A DNA stretch of 64,000 nucleotides from Girardinichthys multiradiatus (lineage: Eukaryota; Chordata; Actinopteri; Cyprinodontiformes; Goodeidae). The notes under the pieces were generated by a model that saw nothing but the letters and a program-made list of their open reading frames with translations, was not told the DNA's origin and ran no database searches. The position numbers and the translations under genes are program-made. Within the stretch, counting starts at the first letter, position 1. Each line of letters opens with the position of its first letter. The stretch covers positions 8,095,327-8,159,326 of the forward strand of contig NC_061817.1 of assembly GCF_021462225.1 (NCBI RefSeq), in the 5' to 3' direction. Shown here in pieces: positions 45,968 through 55,760 of this stretch.

Positions 45968-47577
45968 CAGGTCCTTCTCAAAATATTAGCATATTGTGAT
46001 AAAGTTCATTATTTTCCATAATGTCATGATGAAAATTTAACATTAATATATTTTAGATTCATTGCACACTAACTGAAATATTTCAGGTCTTTTATTGTCT
46101 TAATACGGATTATTTTGGCATACAGCTCATGAAAACCCAAAATTCCTATCTCACAAAATTTGCATATCATTGAAAGGGTCTCTAAACGAGCTATGAACCT
46201 AATCATCTGAATCAACGAGTTAACTCTAAACACCTGCAAAAGATTCCTGAGGCCTTTAAAACTCCCAGCCTGGTTCATCACTCAAAACCCCAATCATGGG
46301 TAAGACTGCCGACCTGACTGCTGTCCAGAAGGCCACTATTGACACCCTCAAGCAAGAGGGTAAGACACAGAAAGAAATTTCTGAACGAATACGCTGTTCC
46401 CAGAGTGCTGTATCAAGGCACCTCAGTGGGAAGTCTGTGGAAAGGAAAAAGTGTGGCAGAAAACGCTGCACAATGAGAAGAGGTGACCGGACCCTGAGGA
46501 AGATTGTGGAGAAGGGCCGATTCCAGACCTTGTGGGACCTGCGGAAGCAGTGGACTGAGTCTGGAGTAGAAACATCCAGAGCCACTGTGCACAGGCGTGT
46601 GCAGGAAATGGGCTACAGGTGCCGCATTCCCCAGGTCAAGCCACTTTTGAACCAGAAACAGCGGCAGAAGCGCCTGACCTGGGCTACAGAGAAGCAGCAC
46701 TGGACTGTTGCTCAGTGGTCCAAAGTACTTTTTTCGGATGAAAGCAAATTCTGCATGTCATTCGGAAATCAAGGTGCCAGAGTCTGGAGGAAGACTGGGG
46801 AGAAGGAAATGCCAAAATGCCAGAAGTCCAGTGTCAAGTACCCACAGTCAGTGATGGTCTGGGGTGCCGTGTCAGCTGCTGGTGTTGGTCCACTGTGTTT
46901 TATCAAGGGCAGGGTCAATGCAGCTAGCTATCAGGAGATTTTGGAGCACTCCATGCTTCCATCTGCTGAAAAGCTTTATGGAGATGAAGATTTCATTTTT
47001 CAGCACAACCTGGCACCTGCTCACAGTGCCAAAACCACTGGTAAATGGTTTACTGACCATGGTATCACTGTGCTCAATTGGCCTGCCAACTCTCCTGACC
47101 TGAACCCCATAGAGAATCTGTGGGATATTGTGAAGAGAACGTTGAGAGACTCAAGACCCAACACTCTGGATGAGCTAAAGGCCACTATCGAAGCATCCTG
47201 GGCCTCCATAAGACCTCAGGAGTGCCACAGGCTGATTGCCTCCATGCCACGCCGCATTGACGCAGTCATTTCTGCAAAAGGATTCCCGACCAAGTATTGA
47301 GTGCATAACTGTACATGATTATTTGAAGGTTGACGTTTTTTGTATTAAAAACACTTTTATTTTATTGGTCGGATGAAATATGCTAATTTTGTGAGATAGG
47401 AATTTTGGGTTTTCATGAGCTGTATGCCAAAATAATCCGTATTAAGACAATAAAAGACCTGAAATATTTCAGTTAGTGTGCAATGAATCTAAAATATATG
47501 AATGTTAAATTTTCATCATGACATTATGGAAAATAATGAACTTTATCACAATATGCTAATATTTTGAGAAGGACCTG
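45968..47577 (+). mobile_element. Tc1-like DNA transposon, copy 3
   Basis: 1,610 bp, both ends complete, TA duplication at 45,966-45,967 and 47,578-47,579. Each terminal inverted repeat is about 200 bp (left 45,968 to about 46,167; right about 47,379-47,577), with the TTAGCATAT-type block near both limits of each repeat. Its inner left block reads TTTGCATAT. It is inserted in the RT region of gypsy-2. Confidence 0.97.
46296..47300 (+). CDS. Tc1 transposase, full-length frame, second catalytic Asp is Asn
   Basis: Open for 334 residues with the same start and stop as copy 1. Domain order: two DNA-binding helical segments with a basic GRKR stretch between (about 1-110), then the DDE domain. D148 and E273 are present, but codon 238 (47,007-47,009) is AAC, so FQHDLAPAH reads FQHN. 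By knowledge of DDE transposases this should abolish metal binding and strand cleavage. By eye it differs from copy 1 at about 14-15 of 334 residues (about 4%). The surplus of amino-acid changes suggests drift without selection on the protein. Confidence 0.93.
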   Translation: MGKTADLTAVQKATIDTLKQEGKTQKEISERIRCSQSAVSRHLSGKSVERKKCGRKRCTMRRGDRTLRKIVEKGRFQTLWDLRKQWTESGVETSRATVHRRVQEMGYRCRIPQVKPLLNQKQRQKRLTWATEKQHWTVAQWSKVLFSDESKFCMSFGNQGARVWRKTGEKEMPKCQKSSVKYPQSVMVWGAVSAAGVGPLCFIKGRVNAASYQEILEHSMLPSAEKLYGDEDFIFQHNLAPAHSAKTTGKWFTDHGITVLNWPANSPDLNPIENLWDIVKRTLRDSRPNTLDELKATIEASWASIRPQECHRLIASMPRRIDAVISAKGFPTKY

Positions 47578-48567
47578 TATGTTTTCTGGGTCACCAGATA
47601 TCTGCAGAATGTATTGGTACAGACCCTGATAAAACTGCAGCCGTGCAACACTGGAAGGTTCCTTGCACTGTGAAGGAGTTGAGATCATTCTTGGGCTTCT
47701 GTAGCTATTACAGATGGTTCATTAAGGGGTTTTCCCAGATAGCAGGCCCACTACATGATTTGGTAAATGTGTACCTGAAAGACGCTAAAATATCTGACTC
47801 GAAACTGCTATGGAGCAGTTGTGGACAGAGGAGTGTCAAGCAGCATTTGAGCTCCTAAAAGGGAAGCTCACCAGTGCCCCATTGCTGGGTTATGCTAACT
47901 TTTCATTGCCTTTTGTCTTAGAGATGGATGCCAGTAGTTCAGGACTAGGCGCAGTCCTTTACCAACAGCAAGAAGGAAAGAAAAGAGTCATAGCATATGC
48001 AAGCAGAAGGTTGCGGAATGCAGAGAAGAATGATAGGAACTATAGCAGTATCAAATTGGAACTGCTTGCTCTCAAATGGGCAGTCACTGAGAAGTTCCGA
48101 GGGTACCTGCGTGGTTCAAAATTTACTGTCTTGACTGATAACAACCCACTGTGTCATCTTAGGACTGCCAAGTTGGGGGCAATTGAACAGCGTTGGGTGG
48201 CCCAGCTAGCTGTATTTGACTTTGAAGTCATTTACCGTCCTGGGCACTGTAACACCACAGCAGATGCCCTCTCTAGGCAGCCATTAGCAGGGGAGCCTGA
48301 CCCAGATCCTGATGACTTAGATTTTGATCTGTGTGTTGCCATTTGCAATGTGAGGAGAGGAACCTTTTTGGATCATGAGCTTGGAATGGCAGGGACTAAT
48401 AGCTGTCAGGTCATTCAGATTCGTGCTTCACAGACAGAGTCAAGTGAGGAAGACGGCTATTGTCAAGGTCAGACCCCTACTCTATCAGGTTATAACAAAG
48501 AAGAGTTACGCCAGTTTCAGAGCACAGACCCCACGATCACCATCTTCCGCAAATTCTGGGACAGGAA
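47578..48567 (+). pseudogene. gypsy-2 RT thumb and RNase H
   Basis: After Tc1 copy 3 the RT connection resumes (KELRSFLGFCSYYRWFIKGF at about 47,670-47,730), with a frame offset relative to the upstream RT and a second shift near 47,815. The RNase H domain is well kept: catalytic residues in EMDASSSG (about 47,921), KLELLAL (about 48,053), LTDNNPL (about 48,133) and TADALSR (about 48,260). The segment ends at 48,567 where solo LTR-b is inserted. Confidence 0.85.
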
Positions 48568-50388
48568 TGTTGGGACCACACAGCCATGGGTTTTCAACAC
48601 TAAAACTCCGGTACATACTTTCCTGGAACCTTTCAAAATAAAGTGCATTAACCTTCTTCCAGCACAGCCAGGAAAGGGGGTAACTGCGGACTTCCTGTGG
48701 CGCCAATACCCAAATAAAAGCCCCACCTTTCCACAAGTCTTTCTCTTCCACGCGGCTCTCCATAGGAACCGGATAGGAGGGGAAAGCGCGCTGAATGTCT
48801 TTTGCTGGTAAAAAGACATAAATTCAACTGGATCCAAGGACCGATCACTGATCATATGCAAAAGTTAAGTAGAATGAAATACTGTCTGTGTATCCGGTAT
48901 TTTCTTTCATGAATGGGGAAATTAAGGTGTAAGAGTTGCTTACATTTTCTCTTCGAGGCCCCACAGAAGCAAACGGTGTTCCAAGAGAAGCCGGTGGAGA
49001 AGCTGTTTCGACAAGCCGAGTCTGGAGGAAAGACGACGGCCGCAACCGTGTTTACGGTAACGAACAGCTGGTCACCTTCTGATCGGGAGAAACTGAGGAA
49101 GTTAGCGGGAAGCTAACCTTTGTTCACAGAACAAACGCACCTTCGGATCGGAAGAAACTGAAGGATATCTTCTTCAAACTTCGCCCTTGGACAACATTCC
49201 CTCAACAGGTTCAGAGGTTGGGTTTTGGGCAGATTAACAGATTGGTTTAGGATGAAATGATCTAAACGTTTTCATGTTATGAAGTTTGTTTTGTGGAACT
49301 CGGCTATCTTGGTGCTAGCATGCTACCTGTAGCACCCAGGCCGGTTCGTGTTCTTTGTATGTATTAAAGCTAAGATAAACTTTATTTAAAGGGTGGTTTT
49401 AACCAGAACATTGCTCATAACGTGCCGTCAGCGCTTATGCATTTTAATCCTGGTATTTTAAAGGTATGTGTTGATTCTGGCGCTAAGCTATCTCTAGCTT
49501 AGCACTTTAGCTAGCTTCTTTGTTAGCCCAACGGCCAGCCGGTAAGAACCCGTGTGCTAGCATCAAGGCTAGTCAACAGAAAGGTTGTTAGTTTTCAAGC
49601 AAGTGAATAATAGTCCCTGAACATCATTTGCTAGAGTTGATAACTAAGTAAACACCATTAAGCCCCATTTCTCCAGAAATATTTGGCTCTTTTCCAAAAT
49701 ACTCAATAATATTTCTTCAAATATTATTTTAATAAATAAGGCAGTTAATTAGACACCGTTGAGAATTAGTCATCCAGGAGGTTGGTTTTATTCAGCAGAT
49801 CATTATTTAAAACATTATTTTATTAAAATAATATTTAATCTGATCTTGCATTGTGAAGGGGTGTCTAAAGGTTGCTGATTATTTTCTAAGTTAGTTCCAA
49901 AACTAACTTAACTTCACTTCCAGATTCGTCAAGATAATCCTTGGTTCTCAAACGTAAACATTGCGTGGTAATGTTCCATCACTCTTTTTGGTCATGATTT
50001 CTAATCATCTTTAATCAACTTGTTTATATTGTACATAGTCCATTAGTCTTCATTATTCTTTAATTCTGCTTGGTAGTTTAGTTGGATTGTTTTAGCATAG
50101 TAAAGAGTTTGTTGATTGAAATATGTTTGACCTTGAGTTGACTTATTTTTGTTAATAAATTCTTGTATTTTAAGAAATTGTGTGAATTCATTCCATATGT
50201 GTGCAGAGTTTATGCTGTTCAATAATGCCTGAGCTCGTCTCACACCTTTCTATTCTGTCCTAATACCATCGCCGTAATGGGGCTGGTATTCACAGGACAA
50301 TCCTTAACAGACCGGAATATTATTTGGTAAAATATTAAAATATTAATATTACAATATTAATATTAAATATTAAATAATATTTACAACA
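48568..50388 (+). mobile_element. solo LTR-b (1,821 bp) in gypsy-2 pol
   Basis: Inverted termini TGTTG...CAACA and a 4-bp duplication GGAA (48,564-48,567 and 50,389-50,392). Ignoring the insert and one GGAA, the gypsy pol frame continues from RNase H linker to integrase (FWDR then KK), which proves a precise insertion. It has no coding potential of its own. AATAAA-type signals lie near 48,713 and 50,153. The 3' terminus is an AATATT-rich run. A second, inverted copy exists at 26,790-31,829. Its length is unusual for an LTR, and no internal region is in the window, so family identity is unknown. Confidence 0.82.
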
Positions 50389-51649
50389 GGAAGAAAAAAC
50401 CCACTGATAAAGAGAGGCCAGGTCTTACTAAAACTGTGATGTCTCTGCTCAGGCAGTTGCACCGAATTCAAGTGGCAGATGGTTTACTCTATTGGGTGAT
50501 AGAGGATGTGCACCTAGGTGAGTGTCATCAACTCCTGTTGCCTGCTTGTTTGAGGGAAGCAGTACTGTCGAGTGTTCATGATGGTATGGGACATCAGGGC
50601 ATAGAATGCACACAGAGTTTTCTCAAACAAAGGTGTTTCTGGGTTGGGATGTATGATGATGTCGAGGAATGGGTTAAAAACTGTAAAAGGTGTGTGCTAA
50701 GTAAAATGCCCCAGCCTAAAATACATGCTCCTGTAAAGTCAGTTTTGGCTACACAACCACAAGAGGTTGTTGCTGTAGACTTCATCATCTTGGAGCCTGC
50801 CTCAGATGGGCAAGATAATATTCTCATTGTAACAGATGTGTTTACCAAGTTCACTCAAGCATTTCCTACTCGTGATCAGAGGGCTGACACTACTGCCAAA
50901 ATCCTTCTACGGGAATGGTTTTTGAGATTCCATATGTCAGAATGCCAGAGAGGCTACATTCTGACCAGGTCAGAAACTTTGAGAGTGAGGTAATTTCAGA
51001 ACTGTGTAAAATGTATGGGGTAAAGAAATCTCGCACTACTCCTCATCATCCCCAAGGAAATGCACAATGTGAAAGATTTAATAGGACTCTCCATGACCTT
51101 CTGCGCACTCTGCCACCAGAAAAAAAAACGTTGATGGCCTGAACACCTGCCTGAGTTAGTTTATGCTTACAATGTAATCACACATGCTACCACTGGGTAC
51201 TCCCCATACTATCTACTTTTTGGGGTTCATCCAAGACTCCCCATTGATGCTTTGTTATGTACGGATCAGGTGACAGAAACTAAGAGTGACTGGTTAACTG
51301 TACATCAGGAGCGCATTGAGTGTGTAACCAGGGACTTCACTGAGACTCTACCTGAAGTGTTAAGATTGGATCAAGCGAATACGAATGACTGTTTTAGGGA
51401 TGTGGGCGTTATTCCCCCTGTACCTCCATCCAGGAGAACACAGAGGACGACCATAGGGGTGCATTCAAACCCTAATCATATACCTAGATCTTTATGTCAT
51501 TCCATCTCACTTAGCCCTGATGCTTTGTCCCAGTTACCTGCTTGTATGGGTACTGTGTTCTTCAGAGAAGCTGGGAAAGAAGTTAAAGGTTTAGATGAAG
51601 CCACTGAGGACGTTGACTTATTAGCAGGGGAGTGTGTAGCCGAGTGAAA
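50389..51649 (+). pseudogene. gypsy-2 integrase, frameshifted
   Basis: The integrase zinc domain is clear (HDGMGHQG at about 50,578 and CKRCVL near 50,686). The core follows: first Asp in VVAVDFI (about 50,767), then after a shift near 50,918 the second Asp in [10 protein letters not shown] (about 50,950) and the Glu in QCERFNR (about 51,067). An A-run at about 51,120-51,128 introduces another shift. The last frame runs to a TGA at 51,645-51,647 and includes the YNVITHATTGYSPYYLLFG motif typical of this integrase class. All three catalytic acids survive but in different frames. Confidence 0.85.
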
Positions 51650-52300
51650 ATGTAGGACATTACAATTTACCACCACTAGAGTGCGCTGTTTCTCTACTAG
51701 TATGCCCAGAAGTCAACAGAAAGTTAGACGGAACTGGAAGTACATGCATCTCGTTAGCTCTCAGCGGTAGGAAGGTTTTAGCTACAAATGGTAAATATCT
51801 AATAATCCTAATGGATTGGATGTGGTTGATTGTCTCAGACCCGTCGGGAAGAATGGTTACCGACATGCCTGCCGGGTGGAACATTCTAGCATCGATGTGA
51901 GTTTATGCTGTAAATATGTTTCTGTTGATTACCGTGCAGAAATGTGTAGGTTTTGTGACATTGTGAAAATATTTTTGTTTTCTTACTGTAGCATTTCACT
52001 ACATCAATCGACATGGCCATTTGTGAGTATTTTCTACTATGTTGTAACATCATTTTGTCACAGTAACTGAATGTCTCATGTAAGTTAAACCCTGTCAGTT
52101 ATTTTGTTCATTTTGTTTATATATCTGCAGTGAATGACCACTGCAGTTGTTTACGCTCATTTCTTATCTTGACTGTTGGCTTATGCACTTTAATAATTCA
52201 AAATTTTATTTAATGCTGTTCCACACTTGCAGAGCAGTCTGGGAATAAAGACCCCAAAACATGTTTTTGTATCTGCTTTCACCCTAATTTCCCCAGCTCA
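51650..52300 (+). other. possible 3' LTR or flank of gypsy-2
   Basis: Begins TGTAGGACATT just after the integrase stop and contains AATAAA at about 52,243, as a 3' LTR would. I could not find a matching 5' LTR, a polypurine tract, or a defined CA end with duplication, so this is tentative. Confidence 0.35.
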
Positions 52301-54360
52301 CAGTATAAAACTAGAAATCTAACCATAACCATAAAAACATCTTTAATGATCAAATCAAAACTCAAAAAATTTGTGAATGACCGCAGCATACCAATAAAGA
52401 TTTTACTAAAGATTTTCAATTGATAATCTCAATTATTTTCAAGTTTGTTTTTTATTATTCTCTGCTACTATACACCATTTCCTTCAGCAACATAATTTCT
52501 TGCACAAGTTAAAAACTGAAAGGTTCAGTAAGTGTAGTCACATATTTTTCCTGTCTTTCTGCCCAGCTTTCTTACTTTGAGCACACATGTGTGCTTGTAA
52601 ATTGCAAGCAGGGGTTTGGTAATCCTGTTCTCCACCAATCCCCTTTACAACTTATCTGTATGCTCCCCTCTGCTCACTAACCTTTATCCCTTTCACCATT
52701 TTACCTTCTACCCTTTCTACTTTTTCTCCTGGAAGCTATCTCTCCTTTTATCCAGTTTCACTCTGGTCTCCCTACAACCCCCTACGCCTTCACAGTTCTT
52801 TACCCTTCTTTCTCATCCAGTGCTATCTGTACTCAACCTTCCCCTTACAGCTGAATTTGCCCTATTTTTCATTCCAAACATTATTTTTTTCTTCATAGGA
52901 AGCTACTCTCTTGCCAATGGGCACCACAAACTGCACTTAATTTAAAATGGCCTGCTTGAAAACCAGTTGCAGCTCTTCTTTGTCCTTGCATTGTTTACAA
53001 TACTGTTTTTTCATAATTTTATTAGGTAGAGAAAAACTAAAACACACACAAACCAAACAAAAATTTTGAACACTTTACACTAATTTTTGAATTTTTCCAA
53101 ACTAACATTGCAGCAAGAAATATGTCAATCATAATTCTTCTTGTACTCTTAGGTTATCTGGTCCTAAGGAATTATTGGGAATTGACCACTACATGGTCCA
53201 GTTCATTCAATGAGGTGTCACAGTAGTGAGTCAGCTTACCCAGGTTGAAGCATTGCTTCCATGGCCTTTCTATCAAGCAGTTGCTGGTTCTTATCAGCAT
53301 CCACCAGTTTCCTGAGCTCAACAAGCTTTGCATTCCTCTCTATCTGACAGACTAGTGGGTTGTGTATACAGAAGAGGACTGAAAACACTCACAGATTTAG
53401 CATTTTTACATGTGCGTCTTTGTACATTTACCAGCATTTGTTGAAATCACACTGACTACAAATATTATTGCTAGATGTGTTATTGTAATAATGACACAAA
53501 GCAATTAAATTTTTTATACTTACATGTATTCATAGTTTGTCTGTAGAAAAAGGGTTACCTGCCATTTTATTTCTTCATCCTTATGTCATAATACAACACA
53601 AATCCTAAATAAAAAATTATTGAATGAATAACATAACTAAAATCCATGTCTCAAGTCAATATTCCCAGCTGGACAAAAAGAGCACCAAACATAACATTTA
53701 GTGAAAATTGCTATCAATTTAGTGACAGCGTTGTATCCCATAAATATGATAATTTTCAGTTTGAGTTGTTTTAAATAGATAAAGTCAGCTATAACACACA
53801 GTGTACGTCTGACTTTCTGTTAGATTGCACCACTCAGAGGATTTATTTGCATTTTTCAGCAAGTTCACATTTCTTAAAGGAAACTCACTTAAAAATCCAA
53901 ACCAACCCTTTGAGATTTAGGTACTTTATTACCAGTTAATATGAAGGTGAACCGAATGAAAAATGTTTTTTAGCTACAGAGTCGAAGTAGAGCTGAAACC
54001 ACTTGCATTTCACTTTATTTAGGTCTATAACCATACCAATAAAATCCAAGTTCTTACCAATACCAATACCAAATAATTTTCTAATCTAAAAATCTAAATA
54101 AATTTTAGGACTCAGTGTGGTAAAATATAGTTTTACGACTATATTACTATAGTCTGTTTAATCAACGAATCTTAATGACTTTTTAATACTCCTTGGCAAC
54201 AATGTCGACCACGAACATTCTGCTGTCTAAACGGCAAAGAGGTGTTTCTGATGTGGTGAATATCTGAGAAAAAAACCTGATACAGTAACGACCAAGTACA
54301 TAGTGAAGAATGTGTCACCTATCGGCCAGTGCAGCAGCTGGGTTTCCAAAAAAGTGACAG
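52301..54360. other. intergenic, no gene recognised
   Basis: AT-rich. A pyrimidine-rich block at 52,616-52,945 gives a long but compositional open frame. Nothing else identified. Confidence 0.45.
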
Positions 54361-54471
54361 GTGCTAGTATTGTACCGGGTAGTACAGAGGACCCGAAACT
54401 TCAGCCGGACACAACAGATAAGATTCAGAAGATTTATTGAAAGCACTGGGTGACGTTCAGCAGGAAACCAC

Positions 54472-55232
54472 TGTCATAATTCAATCTGGAGGTGGACCAG
54501 AAGTGCAGGACGAGCGGAGTCAATATGGTGAGTTGAATTCTTAATTTAATAGAAAAACCAACTTACAAGTAGGCAGATGCTGGTTTGACAGGTGATCCAG
54601 GTCATACAATACACGAACAATACAGGCTTCTAGAATCGGGATCACAGGCGTAACATAACCAAAGTAGACAAGGTTAGACTAACGACACCACAACGAACAC
54701 AGAACAAAAACAGACTTAAATACAGCAGGGGAAACGCGTGAAACAATAATCGGGGAAACAGGACACAGGTGTGGACATGGCTTGCAGGGACAGGTGAACC
54801 AGATTAGGGATGACAAGGACAGGATGAGAAACAAACACTAAACAAACCGTGGGAAACAAATCGCAAGGGGAAAATAGAGACAAGAGGAAAACAGTACTAA
54901 ATTACATCACTAAGCAGACCTAAACAAATGTGAACAAACATAAAACCTACTAGTCTAACGTAACAATAACAGAGGTAAACAAGGAACTGAAGGAAACAGA
55001 AAGACACCTGACTGCATGGACAAAAACCATTCTAAGTAATAAATAACTGAGAAAGCAACCACCAAGGGAACTATAGGTGAGAGGAGAAAGAACTACTAAA
55101 ACTAGGAGGCAGGAGAGAAGAACAAAACTATCAGGGAACAGAAGGAATAAATAAACATAACTACTAAAGCCCAAGGGAATAGAAACATCAAGCTGAAAAG
55201 TAAATAAATACAAAACCACAACAAAGTCCAAC
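54472..55232 (-). mobile_element. inverted LTR related to solo LTR-a, 5' end missing
   Basis: On the minus strand it ends CTGCACTTCTGGTCCACC...ATTATGACA, paralleling LTR-a's CTGCACTTTGGTCCACC...ATTATGACA, and shares the pyrimidine-rich U3 style, a TATTTAA near 54,718 and the TTGGACTTTGTT start region near 55,220. The 5' (right-hand) terminus is replaced by the TTCC-rich tract at 55,235. A further LTR-like piece with AATAAA (minus strand, about 54,360-54,470) abuts its 3' end. Confidence 0.65.
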
Positions 55233-55234
55233 TT

Positions 55235-55760
55235 TTCCTTCCTTCCTTGTGTCCCCCCTTACTCCTATTCTTGTGTCCTTCCTTCCATCTTTCCTAACTT
55301 CCTTGTTTCCTTTTTTCCCTACTTGTGTTAATTATTTCTTTTTTTCTTCCTTGTGCCTTTTATTTCCTTCCTTTCTTCCCTCGTACCCTTCCTTCTTTGG
55401 GTCCTGTCCTGTCATACTTCATACCTTGTGTGCTTACTTCCTTCCGCCCTTCCTTTCCTTCTTCCTTATGTCCTTCCTTTCTTCCTTCCTTCCTTCCTGT
55501 GCCTGCCTTTCATTGGTTCTTACTTCTATTCCCTCCTTTATTCATTTCTTCCTACCTTGTGTTCTTCCATCACTGCATGTGTCTTTAATTGCTTCCTCTT
55601 TTCCTTTCTTGTCTCCTTCCTTTTTGCCTTTCCTTGTTTTATACACCTTTACATTATTGTGACATTACTTCCTTTCCTTCTCCTGCCTCCTTTCCTTCTT
55701 TCTCTGCTTTCTTCCTTTTTTCCTTGCATCCTTTTTGCTTTCCAGTTTCTAGTTTTTTTT
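55235..55760 (+). repeat. degenerate (TTCC)n polypyrimidine tract
   Basis: About 520 bp of CTTCCTTCC-type sequence with interruptions. Overlapping open frames (for example 55,249-55,662 and 55,353-55,775) come only from the absence of A and G. Confidence 0.9.

Larger units (their letters stand above)
42856..51649 (+). mobile_element. second Ty3/gypsy retrotransposon, with three nested insertions
   Basis: The body runs gag, zinc knuckle, protease, RT, RNase H, integrase, again Ty3/gypsy order, from another lineage than the copy at 1-3,741. It is interrupted by solo LTR-a (43,152-44,039), Tc1 copy 3 (45,968-47,577) and solo LTR-b (48,568-50,388). Together these add about 4.3 kb to an original fragment of about 4.5 kb. 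The 5' LTR and gag start are missing; a 3' LTR may follow at about 51,650-52,300. Stops and frameshifts occur throughout. Confidence 0.9.
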
